Shown: positions 41,580 to 51,083 of the stretch, one piece after another
Numbering within the stretch: the stretch's first letter is position 1
Layout: every line of letters starts with the position of its first letter
Source of the DNA: Terriglobia bacterium
GTDB taxonomy: Bacteria > Acidobacteriota > Terriglobia > UBA7540
Direction of reading: 5' to 3'
Assembly (NCBI GenBank): GCA_030038235.1
Contig: JASHPE010000080.1
Location: 1 to 55,204, forward strand
Length of the DNA: 55,204 bases
The notes under the pieces: generated by a model
Database searches by the model: none
Told to the model about the DNA's origin: nothing
Seen by the model: the letters and a program-made list of their open reading frames with translations, nothing else
Made by a program: the position numbers and the translations under genes

Positions 41580-41690
41580 TAGTCTCACGGTGTCCAAATC
41601 AGCGCGAAATACTCATACTCCTCTTGATTCGGTGCTGTTTTGTGGCAGGAAGGGGCGACCTCTCGGCGACGGTCGCCCCTATTCTATTTT
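41580..41690 (+). ncRNA. Candidate small RNA with own promoter and terminator
   Basis: TTTACG (41557-41562), 17-base spacer and TAGTCT (41580-41585) form a weak-to-fair promoter. About 65 bases later a strong terminator follows. The implied transcript is roughly 95-100 nt, with no open frame. It could instead be only the terminator of the upstream regulator gene, 190 bases away. Confidence 0.35.
41651..41690 (+). terminator. Rho-independent terminator
   Basis: AGGGGCGACC and GGTCGCCCCT form a perfect 10-bp stem with a 10-base loop, followed by ATTCTATTTT. Could serve the NtrC-like gene, a small RNA, or both. Confidence 0.8.
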
Positions 41691-41905
41691 GGCAATCGGC
41701 CTGCCACTGATTTTCACCGCAGCCGCGACCTTCAGGTCCGCAATCCCAGCAATTTAGAGGTAGACTGAGCATAGCGACGGCCGCGACTTTTCGCCGGGAC
41801 CAGTGTTTAAGGGTTCAGGACCGTGCAAGGGGCGGTGCGCCTGATTGGGCGCAGCGAGCGGACCGGCCCGGCTTTCATTTCCACAGAATCGATGGGGAGG
41901 GGACC

Positions 41906-44900
41906 ATGCGCTTCGGAGTTCTCCGCCAGGGCTTGGGGATCGCGGCTGGAGGCGCGCTCCTGCTTTGCGCTGTTCTGGGCATCGCGACTTCCACCGCCTC
42001 CGCACAGACCTACGTCTTTGGCCGCATGGATCTGGCCGTCCCCAATCTCCCTGCAGCGCTCATCACGGGCGATTTTAACGGGGATGGCATACCGGACGTG
42101 GCCGTGCTGAACCAGGAACTAACGTACGCCTGCATCGAAGAGGATACCTCGTGCCTGCCTGGCAGCCTCTCAGTTTACCTCGGGCAGCCGGACGGCACGC
42201 TCGGTTCCCCCGTCAATACTACGCTTAGCTCGACCAATCCTCTGGCGTTGGTCGCAGGCGACTTCAACGGCGATGGCCGGCTTGACGTGGCCGTGATCTA
42301 CGGTACCCTTGTTCCTCTTTCTACCGGCAACTCTGTTGACGTGCTCCTTGGCAACGGGGATGGCAGCTTCCAGCCTGCGGTCAGCTACGGTACCGGTCAG
42401 GGGACCGCCAGCCTGGTCACCGCGGATTTCAACGGAGACGGCAAGCTCGACCTGGCAGTCGCCAACGAGACGGACGAAACAGTTTCGATACTGCTCGGCA
42501 ACGGTGACGGCACGTTCCAACCGCACTTCGACTATCCCGCCAGCATTGGGCCCGATCAGGTGGTAGCTGCAGACTTCAACGGCGACGGTATCCTGGACCT
42601 GGCCTTGGCCCCTGGATTCTCGCAAGAGAATGTCGTCATTCTGCTGGGCAACAGCAATGGAACCTTTCAGGCTCCTATTCAGACGGGAATCGTAGCCGGG
42701 GGTATTATCGCCGGAGACTTCAACGGCGATGAAACGCCCGACCTGGTTTTTGGCAACTCCATTGCGCTCGGGAACGGCAATGGAACCTTCCAGACTCCGA
42801 CACTACTGGATTCCACCGGACAGGTGCTCGGAGCGCTGGCGGCCGGAGACTTCAATGGCGACGGCAAGCTCGATCTGCTGATCACCGATACCGTTGTGCA
42901 AACCGGAGGACTCGGGGTTTCCGTCATCCTCGGAAACGGCAACGGCACGTTCCAGCCTCCGAGCGGGCAACCCTATCCGTTTGGGCCTAGTTCAGGTGCC
43001 AGTTTACCAGTAAGCGCCCTTACCTTCGCGCCCGACGACTTCAATGGCGACGGTCATCTGGATTTCGCCGCGATCGTAAGTTCCGAAGTGAGTGTCCTGA
43101 TCGGCCACGGCGACGGCACCTTCGCCAGCCTTGCCGACTACCCCACCGCTACCGGTGTCACCACGGGCACGTTCGTTACGGCTGGGTTCACTAACGATGG
43201 TTACCTGGACTTCGCGACCTCCACTGGCGTTGAGATCTCCATCCTGCTGGGAAATGGTAACGGCACTTTTCAACCTTACACGGACTTCGATACCGGCAGC
43301 CAAACGAGCGCCCTTGCTGCAGGCGATTTCAACGCCGATGGCAATCAGGATCTCGCGATTGCGCAACCGGAGAACAACACAGTCGAGATCTTTTTGGGCA
43401 ACGGTAACGGCACGTTCCAGACCGGAACGACGAATGCTACCGGCAACCAACCTGGCGCGATCGTTACCGGAGACTTCAATGGAGATGGCAATCTGGACCT
43501 GGCGGTCCTGGACGTTGCCGGCAACGCCATCTCGATCCTGCTCGGCAACGGTGACGGCACCTTCAAGCCCCAGGTGGAATACCAGACCATGGGGACTCCG
43601 GAGGGATTAGGCGTCGGCGACTTCAACGGAGATGGGAAGCTCGATCTTGTGGTGACTACCGACCAAGTCGTTACCGGCTACCTCGAGGTGTTCCTGGGCA
43701 ATGGCGACGGAACCTTTGCTTCACCCACGTCGACCCCGCTGCTCGCTCCCCCGAACGGCGTTGTGGTCGGCGACTTCAACAACGACGGAGATTTGGACGT
43801 GGCTGCGCAAGACTCTAATGGTGTCGAACTGCTGCTCGGTAACGGCAACGGCACCTTCCAGCCGCCCTCCCGGATTTCGTCAGTCGGGTCAATCTACCTC
43901 ATGGTCGCCGCTGACCTGAACGGCGATGGAAAACTGGATCTGGCTGCCGCAACGGACGGAACCCCTCCCGTGTTTGCTCTGCTGGGTAACGGCAACGGCA
44001 CCTTCCAGAGCCCGGTCGGCCTCGGCTTGCCTTCCGAGAACGGCCCTCTGGCCTCTGGCGATTTCAATGGCGACGGTGCCGTCGACTTGGCTCAATACGA
44101 CACTGAAGTCGGGGTTGACGTACAGTTGAATACTCCGGTTCTCGCTCTCTCACCCCGCAGTCTGACTTTCGCGGGCGAGGGAGTCGGCACTACGAGCGTC
44201 CCCGTATCGGTGCTGGTGAGTAATCCGGGCAGCGAAGCCTTCAGCTTGACGAGCGTCGTCGTGGCGGGCTCCGGCTTCGCGCAAACGAACAATTGTGGAT
44301 CGAGCCTGGCGACCGGTACAAACTGCACAGTGAACGTGACGTTCTCACCGGCTTCTACGGGGACCTTCAGCGGAACGCTCACGTTGACCGACAGCGTTCC
44401 CGGCAGTCCCCAGGTGATCGCCTTGACGGGAACCGGCGTGACCGGCCCATTTGCCAGCGCGGCGCCGCCCAGTGTCAACTTCAGCCCCGAGCCCGTGGGC
44501 ACGATCAGCACGCCGCAGGTGGTGACGTTGACCAACACCGGGAATATGGTTCTGGACTTAACAAGCGGAATCGCGATTGGCGGCTTCAACAGTGGCGATT
44601 TTCAACTGTGCGCGCCGATGGCTGGAGAGGGATCCAAGTGCACCTACCAAACGAAACTGGACTGCGGCGTCACGACGTCGCTCAACCCGGGAGCGAGCTG
44701 CACCGTCGGTCTGGCGTTTGACCCGACGGCTCCAGGAACACGTCTGGGCACGCTCAGCTTTACCGACAATGCGGCTGGGAGCCCGCAGGTCGTAGCGCTA
44801 ACCGCGACTGGCTCTCCCACGCCCACCGTGACCCTGTCACCCACCAGCCTCACGTTCGGCAACCAGCCCACCGGCCTCGCCAGCGCAGCGCTGACAGTGA

Positions 44901-46411
44901 CGCTGAGCAACACGGGCACCGCCGCCCTGAGCATCACGAGCATCAACGCTACCGGCGCCTTCGCCGAGACCAGCAACTGCGGCACATCCGTTGCGGCCGG
45001 AGCCAGTTGCACGATCAATGTGACCTTCACGCCCAGCGGGACCGGCGTGGAGACAGGCACGCTCACGATTGCCGACAATGCGTCCGGAAGTCCGCAGGCA
45101 GTCACACTCTCCGGTACCGGCACCGCCGCACCGGTGGCAACCCTCTCACCGTCGAGCCTGAGCTTTGGAAGCGAGCCGGTGGGTGAGGCGACTCCCGAAA
45201 AAACGGTAACCCTCACCAACACCGGCACGGCGGCGCTCATCATCAGCGGCATCACTGCCAGTGCCGACTACGTGGCCGTGAGCACCTGCAAATCCCCGAT
45301 TGCGGTGGGGGCAAGCTGCGCGATCAACGTCATCTTCAAGCCCACGGCCTCGGGAGTGCTGGCCGGCACGGTGAGCATCAGCGACAACGCCCCCGCCAAC
45401 CCCCAGACGATCACCCTCAGCGGCACCGGCACAGCTCCGGCCGTGGGTTTTTCGCCGAGCGGCGGTTTGGTCTTCGGACCCACGCTCGCGGGAAAAAGCG
45501 TCGGGCCAACCGCGGCGATCCTGACCAATACCGGCGCCGCGCCACTGAACATCTCAAGCATCAGCGTAGGCGGATCGGTCGCCCAGGGCTTCAGCCAGCA
45601 GAACAACTGCGGCTCGACGCTGGCGGCCGGGGCCGCGTGCACCATCAACGTCACCTTCAAACCCCCAGTCGGCGGACCAATCGAGGCCACGCTCACCGTT
45701 ACCGACAACGCCCTTGGCAGCCCGCAAAGCTTGCCGCTCTCCGGAACCGGCGAGGACTTCTCGCTCGGCATCGCCGGAACCTCGTCTCAGTTCACCGTGA
45801 CGCCCGGTCAGATGGCGAGTTACACCGTGTTTGCGGCTTCCGCTGGAGGATTGGTGGCCACGATTGCACTCGCCTGCTCGGGAGCGCCGGCGGCCTCCAC
45901 CTGCAGCGTGATGCCTTCCCAGTTGAATTTGAGCGGGAATCCGACTGCCGAGCCTCAAGCCGTGGTGACGATTACGACCACGGCGGCGGGCTCGAGGGCG
46001 CTGCCGCGCGCGCCGCAGGGCCGGTGGCCGGCGATTCCGCTCGTGGCGCCCCTTTTGTTGCTGCTGCTCGCCGTTGCGATTCTGAAAGGGCGGGGCTTCA
46101 GCCCCGCCGCAGGGAAACGATTAAGGAAGAAGTTAATGAGACTATTGGGTGCGTCTTTCGGCGGGGCTGAAGCCCCGCCCTTTCCCGGCCTTTTGTTTAG
46201 ACCGCTGACGGCGATCTTGATCGCTGCCATGCTAATGCTGGCGCTGACTCTGATTATTCCGGCCTGCGGCGGAGGCATGACCACCACCAGTACCACCACG
46301 CAGCCCACCGGTACTCCCGCCGGCAGTTACATGGTGACCGTGACAGGCACGTACACCTCGGGCACGACGACTTTACAGAACGGTGTGACGGCCACTCTGA
46401 CGGTGCAGTGA
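41906..46411 (+). CDS. Giant FG-GAP repeat / choice-of-anchor D surface protein
   Basis: 1501 residues with a signal peptide (GGALLLCAVLGIATSTASA). About residues 40-735 contain 14 FG-GAP/VCBS units, each with a calcium-loop such as DFNGDGKLDLAV and a following LGNGDGTFQP. Residues about 745-1280 hold five choice-of-anchor D (ASPM/SPD-2/Hydin-like) beta domains, e.g. LSPTSLTFGNQPTGLASAAL and GSPQAVTLSGTGT. The C-terminus has two hydrophobic helices (IPLVAPLLLLLLAVAIL and TAILIAAMLMLALTLIIPAC) joined by a 33-residue segment encoded by a palindromic repeat (46085-46183). It ends in a Thr-rich beta strand. Likely cell-surface adhesin or matrix protein; function unproven. Confidence 0.9.
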   Translation: MRFGVLRQGLGIAAGGALLLCAVLGIATSTASAQTYVFGRMDLAVPNLPAALITGDFNGDGIPDVAVLNQELTYACIEEDTSCLPGSLSVYLGQPDGTLGSPVNTTLSSTNPLALVAGDFNGDGRLDVAVIYGTLVPLSTGNSVDVLLGNGDGSFQPAVSYGTGQGTASLVTADFNGDGKLDLAVANETDETVSILLGNGDGTFQPHFDYPASIGPDQVVAADFNGDGILDLALAPGFSQENVVILLGNSNGTFQAPIQTGIVAGGIIAGDFNGDETPDLVFGNSIALGNGNGTFQTPTLLDSTGQVLGALAAGDFNGDGKLDLLITDTVVQTGGLGVSVILGNGNGTFQPPSGQPYPFGPSSGASLPVSALTFAPDDFNGDGHLDFAAIVSSEVSVLIGHGDGTFASLADYPTATGVTTGTFVTAGFTNDGYLDFATSTGVEISILLGNGNGTFQPYTDFDTGSQTSALAAGDFNADGNQDLAIAQPENNTVEIFLGNGNGTFQTGTTNATGNQPGAIVTGDFNGDGNLDLAVLDVAGNAISILLGNGDGTFKPQVEYQTMGTPEGLGVGDFNGDGKLDLVVTTDQVVTGYLEVFLGNGDGTFASPTSTPLLAPPNGVVVGDFNNDGDLDVAAQDSNGVELLLGNGNGTFQPPSRISSVGSIYLMVAADLNGDGKLDLAAATDGTPPVFALLGNGNGTFQSPVGLGLPSENGPLASGDFNGDGAVDLAQYDTEVGVDVQLNTPVLALSPRSLTFAGEGVGTTSVPVSVLVSNPGSEAFSLTSVVVAGSGFAQTNNCGSSLATGTNCTVNVTFSPASTGTFSGTLTLTDSVPGSPQVIALTGTGVTGPFASAAPPSVNFSPEPVGTISTPQVVTLTNTGNMVLDLTSGIAIGGFNSGDFQLCAPMAGEGSKCTYQTKLDCGVTTSLNPGASCTVGLAFDPTAPGTRLGTLSFTDNAAGSPQVVALTATGSPTPTVTLSPTSLTFGNQPTGLASAALTVTLSNTGTAALSITSINATGAFAETSNCGTSVAAGASCTINVTFTPSGTGVETGTLTIADNASGSPQAVTLSGTGTAAPVATLSPSSLSFGSEPVGEATPEKTVTLTNTGTAALIISGITASADYVAVSTCKSPIAVGASCAINVIFKPTASGVLAGTVSISDNAPANPQTITLSGTGTAPAVGFSPSGGLVFGPTLAGKSVGPTAAILTNTGAAPLNISSISVGGSVAQGFSQQNNCGSTLAAGAACTINVTFKPPVGGPIEATLTVTDNALGSPQSLPLSGTGEDFSLGIAGTSSQFTVTPGQMASYTVFAASAGGLVATIALACSGAPAASTCSVMPSQLNLSGNPTAEPQAVVTITTTAAGSRALPRAPQGRWPAIPLVAPLLLLLLAVAILKGRGFSPAAGKRLRKKLMRLLGASFGGAEAPPFPGLLFRPLTAILIAAMLMLALTLIIPACGGGMTTTSTTTQPTGTPAGSYMVTVTGTYTSGTTTLQNGVTATLTVQ
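46085..46183. repeat. Palindromic repeat, family 4 (AAAGGGCGGGGCTTCAG ends), inside the FG-GAP gene
   Basis: AAAGGGCGGGGCTTCAGCCC at the left end is the perfect inverse of the right end, GGGCTGAAGCCCCGCCCTTT. The full arms are 25 bases and the element is 99 bases, a multiple of three, so the host frame is kept. Confidence 0.85.
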
Positions 46412-46681
46412 CAGCGGGCCAGCACCGGATGTCGAACTGCTGGCAGCCCGCGTAAGAATTGCACACTTCCGTAACGGACGGACCCGGCCAGCGCAGTCCG
46501 CGTCTGGCTAAAGCTCGGAGACTATGTCCCATGGCTCCCGATAGTTACCATGTGGACGCCTCAGCGAAAGAATCTCTTGACCCGCGGTCGAAACGCTTGG
46601 CACGTCAGGTGCACTACCTAGTCGCGGGCGGTATTTGCGGCATCTAATGTGGTGGAGTATCGCTAGGGAGGCTGTTCGGCC

Positions 46682-46987
46682 ATGAGAACGCTGCAAGATT
46701 TCGTGGTGGGATTGGTCAGGATGGGTTTGCTGGCGGCGGGTGTGCTATACGCCGTCGACGTGCTGGTTGATTACCTGAGTCTCGGCGAGCACCGGCGTCC
46801 CGAGTTCGACCCATCACGGCGTGTGCTGTCCACCTGGCGGTTGTCGGTCTGGGCCGGTGTTGCGGCGGCCGACCTCACCGCGAAGATGATTCGCCCGCTC
46901 CTCAATACGCTTTCCGAAGCTTCTGCAGACGTCGGCGAGTGGGCGATGACCCGGCGCCACGCGCAGGTCACCACGCGCCATCCTTAG
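46682..46987 (+). CDS. Small hypothetical membrane-associated protein
   Basis: 101 residues. The ATG follows CTAGGGAGGCTGTTCGGCC, a good but slightly distant site. One N-terminal hydrophobic helix (GLVRMGLLAAGVLYAVDVLV) is followed by a charged linker (SLGEHRRPEFDPSRR) and an amphipathic helical second half. No family recognised and no operon partner: 270 bases follow the FG-GAP gene and 289 precede dprA. Confidence 0.55.
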   Translation: MRTLQDFVVGLVRMGLLAAGVLYAVDVLVDYLSLGEHRRPEFDPSRRVLSTWRLSVWAGVAAADLTAKMIRPLLNTLSEASADVGEWAMTRRHAQVTTRHP

Positions 46988-47056
46988 AATTCACTCCCAG
47001 CGAATCTTCGCCCTCGCAATTCTCCATTTGACATTCCCTTCGCTTGAAGCTAAGTT

Positions 47057-47073
47057 GTTAACCAGTGATTAAC
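47057..47073. promoter_or_regulatory. Palindromic site upstream of dprA
   Basis: GTTAACCAGTGATTAAC, an imperfect palindrome with GTTAA/TTAAC arms in an AT-rich patch 200 bases before dprA. It could be a regulator site; nothing else supports it. Confidence 0.3.
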
Positions 47074-47276
47074 ATCTTTGCTCCGCTAGCTTTGCAGATC
47101 AGTCCCGTACGGCGACGCCGGAACTCAATCCTCGGCATGGATTGCGGACGAAGCCGGAATCTTTCTCAAAACAAAAGAGATGCGAAAATGTCGCTCCGAT
47201 CGCAGATTGGCTCGGAGGCCGTTGGCGTCTGTGGGCCGGGAATCGTCAGGCCCGTCTGCCGCATCTCAAATGAGCC

Positions 47277-48422
47277 ATGGCAGCAGTTTCCAATGAGGTA
47301 GCCGGTCAACTGTGGCTGGCTCTTGGCCGTGTGGAAGGGCTCGGGGTGCGCAGTGCCCAGAAGCTCGTGGAGCACTTCGGTTCGCCCGAAGCGGTCTATG
47401 GCGCGTCGATCAGTTCGCTGGAAGGCGCGGGCCTGCCGCATCAGGTGGCAGTGCGAATCCGCGACGGCACCGGCCAGCAAGAGGCAGAAAGAGAACTGGC
47501 GGCTGCCGGGAAGCTCGACTGCAAGGTGATCCCGTTCGGAACGAGCGACTATCCGCCGCTGCTGAAGCAGATCGCGGACCCGCCGCTGGTCCTTTACGTC
47601 CGCGGTGACGCGAGCCTGCTCGCGCGCCACTCCGTCGCGATCGTCGGCACGAGGCGGCCAAGCGCCTACGGCAGTTCGGTGGCGCATCGACTGGCCTCCG
47701 ATCTCGCGCAGCGCCAGCTTGTGATCGTCAGCGGCATGGCCCGCGGCGTCGATTCGGCTGCGCATCGGGGCGCGCTTGAGGTCAACGGCAAGACGATCGC
47801 GGTGTTCGGCTGCGGCGTCGATATCCTCTATCCGCGCGACAACAAGCGTCTGGCCGAGAACATCCTCGCCGGCGGCGCGTTGATCTCCGAGTTTCCGCTT
47901 GGCACCTCGCCGCAGCCCGAGAATTTCCCGATTCGCAACCGGATCATCAGCGGACTGTCGCTCGGCGTGGTGATTGTGGAAGCCGCGGAGTACAGCGGCT
48001 CGCTGATCACGGCGCGTCTGGCATCGGAGCAGGATCGCGAAGTGTACGCCGTGCCGGGCAACATCACCTCACCTCAGAGCTTCGGCCCTAACCTGCTGAT
48101 CAAGCAAGGCGCCAAGCTTGTCGATAACTGGATGGACGTGGTCGAGGAGTTCCCGGCGACGATCCGGGCGCAACTCATCCCGGCGGCGACCGCATCCACT
48201 GCCTCAGAGGAGGCGGAGACGCGGTCGCTGTTTGAGCCATCGCTGAGCGGCGATCAGAAGGCGGTCTATGACGTCCTGCGGCCGGACAAGGCCACGTTCG
48301 TGGACGACGTGTTCACCGAGGCGCAACTCCCGCAGCCGCGCGTGCTGGCGGCTTTGCTGGAGCTTGAAATGAGCGGATTCATCCGGCAGTTGCCGGGCAA
48401 GAACTTCGTCCGGAAGCTGTGA
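47277..48422 (+). CDS. dprA: DNA processing protein DprA
   Basis: 381 residues. SAM-like N-terminal helices (VEGLGVRSAQKLVEHFGSPE), then the Rossmann-type DprA core: YPPLLKQIADPPLVLYVRGD, VAIVGTRRPSAYG, VSGMARGVDSAAHRGAL, AVFGCGVDILYPRDNKRLAE and SLGVVIVEAAEYSGSLITAR. A C-terminal winged-helix (VLAALLELEMSGFIRQLPGK) completes it. DprA loads RecA onto incoming single-stranded DNA during natural transformation. The Shine-Dalgarno is weak. A palindromic repeat begins at the stop codon. topA follows on the same strand, a frequent neighbour. Confidence 0.96.
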   Translation: MAAVSNEVAGQLWLALGRVEGLGVRSAQKLVEHFGSPEAVYGASISSLEGAGLPHQVAVRIRDGTGQQEAERELAAAGKLDCKVIPFGTSDYPPLLKQIADPPLVLYVRGDASLLARHSVAIVGTRRPSAYGSSVAHRLASDLAQRQLVIVSGMARGVDSAAHRGALEVNGKTIAVFGCGVDILYPRDNKRLAENILAGGALISEFPLGTSPQPENFPIRNRIISGLSLGVVIVEAAEYSGSLITARLASEQDREVYAVPGNITSPQSFGPNLLIKQGAKLVDNWMDVVEEFPATIRAQLIPAATASTASEEAETRSLFEPSLSGDQKAVYDVLRPDKATFVDDVFTEAQLPQPRVLAALLELEMSGFIRQLPGKNFVRKL

Positions 48423-48523
48423 ATTCAGATGTAGGGGCGGCCCTCTGTGTCCGCCCAACTGACAGCGCCCAAAGGCTCCGCTGTAACCGGGCGGCCACAG
48501 AGGGCTGCCCCTACATCTGAATT
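48422..48523. repeat. Palindromic repeat, family 2, between dprA and topA
   Basis: AATTCAGATGTAGGGGCGGC at the left and its inverse ending CCCCTACATCTGAATT at the right; arms of about 33 bases with few mismatches (GGGCGGCCACAGAGGGC inner part). Same ends as the element inside yidC. Confidence 0.85.
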
Positions 48524-48642
48524 ACGATTCCGGCGCGGGGACTGCATTTGACAACGCGGAGCCGATACGCCATAACTGAAAGGCAAGAAGCAACGCCAAC
48601 AATAATTTAGATCATCGATTACAGGAGATTAAGAACCGATTC

Positions 48643-51069
48643 ATGAGCAAGTCACTCGTCATCGTCGAATCGCCGGCCAAGGCCAAGACGATCAATAAAT
48701 ATCTCGGCAGCGGCTACACCGTGAAGGCCTCGATGGGCCACGTCATGGATTTGCCCAAAAAGGACCTGGGCGTCGACATCGACGACGACTTCCGGCCGGT
48801 CTATCGCGAAATCCCGTCCAAGAAGGACGTCATCAAGGAACTGAAGTCCGCCGCCGAGCGCGCCGAACTGATCTATCTGGCGGCCGACCCGGACCGCGAG
48901 GGCGAGGCGATCTGCGCCCACTTGCGCGAATTGCTGGAGTCGAAGAAGCGAAAGTTCTATCGCGTGATCTTCAACGAAATCACCCGCGATGCCGTCCGGG
49001 GCGCCTTCGAGAATCCCGGCCAGATCGACACGCACCTGGTGGAGGCACAGCAAGCCCGCCGGATTTTGGATCGATTGGTCGGCTACCAGGTCAGTCCGCT
49101 GCTGTGGGACAAGGTCCGGCGCGGGATATCGGCCGGACGGGTCCAGACCGTAGCACTGCGCTTGATCGTGGAGCGCGAACGCGAGATCCAGGCGTTCAAA
49201 ACCCAGGAGTACTGGACGATCGCCGCCCGCCTGCACGGCCAGAACCCGCCCTCCTTCGAGGCGCGGCTGGCAAAGCTCCAGGGCAAGGACCTCGAGATTC
49301 CCGACCAGGCCGCCTCTGACCGCCATGTGGCGGCCTTGCGCCAGGCGCCGTTCATCGTCGACTCCGTCACCACACGCGAAAAGCGCAAGTATCCGGTACC
49401 GCCCTTCATCACCAGCAAGCTGCAGCAAGAAGGCGTCCGCAAGCTGCGCTTCTGGGCGAAGAAGACGATGACGATCGCTCAGAAGCTCTATGAGGGCGTG
49501 GAACTCGGTGAAGAAGGCGCCGTCGGGCTGATCACCTACATGCGCACTGACTCGACGCGGGTGGCGGATAGCGCCATCAGCTCGGCTCGCGATTACATTC
49601 GCAAGAAGTTCGGCGAGCCCTATCTGCCCGATGAGCCGGTGCACTACAAGAGCAAGAAAGGCGCGCAGGACGCCCACGAGGCCATCCGGCCCACGTCCGT
49701 CGACCGCACGCCGGAGTCTATCAAGAAGTACCTCCAGCCCGACGAGTTCAAGCTCTACAAACTGATCTGGCAGCGCTTCGTGGCGTCGCAGATGAATCCC
49801 GCGGTGTACGACCAGACCACCATCGAGATCACGGCGGACGATTACCTGTTCCGCGCCACCGGGTCGGTGGAGAAGTTCAAGGGCTTCTTAGCTGTCTACG
49901 AGGAGGGCAAGGACGATAAGAGCCAGGCGGACCTGGAAGAAGATGCCGAGCTGAAGCTCCGCCTGCCGGCCGTCGCCAAAGGCGAGCGCCTCACGCTCGA
50001 AGAACTGCTGCCGGAGCAGCACTTTACCGAGCCGCCTCCGCGCTACAACGAGGCGACTCTCGTCAAGGCTCTGGAGGAAAAAGGCATCGGACGGCCATCC
50101 ACTTACGCCAGCATTCTCTCGGTGATCCAGAACCGCGATTACGTGGAAAAGGTGCAGGGCCGCTTCTTTCCCACCGAGCTCGGCATGGTGGTGAACGATC
50201 TGCTGGTGAAGAATTTTACCGACATCTTCGACATCGCCTACACGGCTCGCATGGAGGAGGAATTGGACGAGGTCGAGGAAGGCAAGATGACTTGGACCGC
50301 GGCGCTCGACGATTTCTATCGCAAGTTCAGCAAGGACTTGAAGCGCGCCGAACGCGACATGGTGGACATTAAGGGCGAGGGCATCCCGACTGATGTCAAG
50401 TGCGAAAAGTGCGGCAAACCCATGGTCATCCGCCTTGGCCGCAACGGTCAGTTCCTGGCCTGCACCGGCTATCCCGACTGCGACGGCACCCGCGATCTTA
50501 CGCCCGAGCTTGCGGCCCAATACGCCACCGGCGCTCCGCCGGCGCCGGAGGTCCCGGACCAGATTTGCGAGAAGTGCGGCCGTCCCATGACCACCAAGCG
50601 CAGCCGCTTCGGTTACTTCCTCGGCTGCACCGGGTATCCGGAGTGCAAGAACACACGCAAGATCGTGATGAAGGAAGGGACGGCTACCGCTGTAGCCGAC
50701 GAGAAGCTCGAAGAAAAATGCCCGGTCTGCGGCAATCACCTGGTGGTGAAGCACGGACGCTACGGCGTGTTCACGGCCTGCAGCAACTATCCCGAGTGCA
50801 AGTACGTGAAGCGCGAGACCCTGGGCATTCCTTGCCCCGAGAAGGGCTGCAGCGGCGAAATCGTGGTGCGGAAGACCAAACGCGGCAAGACGTTCTACGG
50901 CTGCACGCGCTATCCCGATTGCAAGTTCACGGCGTGGGACAAGCCCGCGGCCGAGACGTGCCCGCAATGCGGGTCGCCGATCCTGCTGGAGAAGGTCTCC
51001 AAGAGCGGCGAGACCACGCGCTATTGCCGCGACGAGGCTTGCCATTATCAGCACGCGGTGGTGGCCTGA
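48643..51069 (+). CDS. topA: DNA topoisomerase I
   Basis: 808 residues. TOPRIM domain: KSLVIVESPAKAKTINKYLG and LAADPDREGEAICAHL. The catalytic tyrosine is Y299 in LITYMRTDSTR. Type IA features continue in QDAHEAIRPTSVDRTPESIK and KALEEKGIGRPSTYASILSV. The C-terminus bears five zinc-ribbon units (CEKCGKPM...CTGYPDC; CEKCGRPM...CTGYPEC; CPVCGNHL...CSNYPEC; CPEKGCSG...CTRYPDC; CPQCGSPI...CRDEAC), one or two more than in the E. coli enzyme. It relaxes negative supercoils. AGGAG lies 14 bases before the ATG. Confidence 0.97.
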   Translation: MSKSLVIVESPAKAKTINKYLGSGYTVKASMGHVMDLPKKDLGVDIDDDFRPVYREIPSKKDVIKELKSAAERAELIYLAADPDREGEAICAHLRELLESKKRKFYRVIFNEITRDAVRGAFENPGQIDTHLVEAQQARRILDRLVGYQVSPLLWDKVRRGISAGRVQTVALRLIVEREREIQAFKTQEYWTIAARLHGQNPPSFEARLAKLQGKDLEIPDQAASDRHVAALRQAPFIVDSVTTREKRKYPVPPFITSKLQQEGVRKLRFWAKKTMTIAQKLYEGVELGEEGAVGLITYMRTDSTRVADSAISSARDYIRKKFGEPYLPDEPVHYKSKKGAQDAHEAIRPTSVDRTPESIKKYLQPDEFKLYKLIWQRFVASQMNPAVYDQTTIEITADDYLFRATGSVEKFKGFLAVYEEGKDDKSQADLEEDAELKLRLPAVAKGERLTLEELLPEQHFTEPPPRYNEATLVKALEEKGIGRPSTYASILSVIQNRDYVEKVQGRFFPTELGMVVNDLLVKNFTDIFDIAYTARMEEELDEVEEGKMTWTAALDDFYRKFSKDLKRAERDMVDIKGEGIPTDVKCEKCGKPMVIRLGRNGQFLACTGYPDCDGTRDLTPELAAQYATGAPPAPEVPDQICEKCGRPMTTKRSRFGYFLGCTGYPECKNTRKIVMKEGTATAVADEKLEEKCPVCGNHLVVKHGRYGVFTACSNYPECKYVKRETLGIPCPEKGCSGEIVVRKTKRGKTFYGCTRYPDCKFTAWDKPAAETCPQCGSPILLEKVSKSGETTRYCRDEACHYQHAVVA

Positions 51070-51083
51070 AGGCGACGCGGCGC

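Larger units (their letters stand above)
41465..41905. other. Intergenic region with GACAACTGAC repeats and a terminator
   Basis: 441 bases. The first 80 carry TGTCAATCGTCAGTGG and GACAACCAACTGACCGCTGA strings of the same low-complexity class as 12334 and 28641. Then comes a candidate small RNA (41580-41690) ending in a strong terminator. The last 200 bases before the FG-GAP gene hold nothing further that I can identify. Confidence 0.45.

Noticed and set aside
46414-46453. Terminator after the FG-GAP gene (GGGCCAGC...GCTGGCAGCCC)
   Set aside because: The stem is imperfect and no T-run follows, so it is not called.
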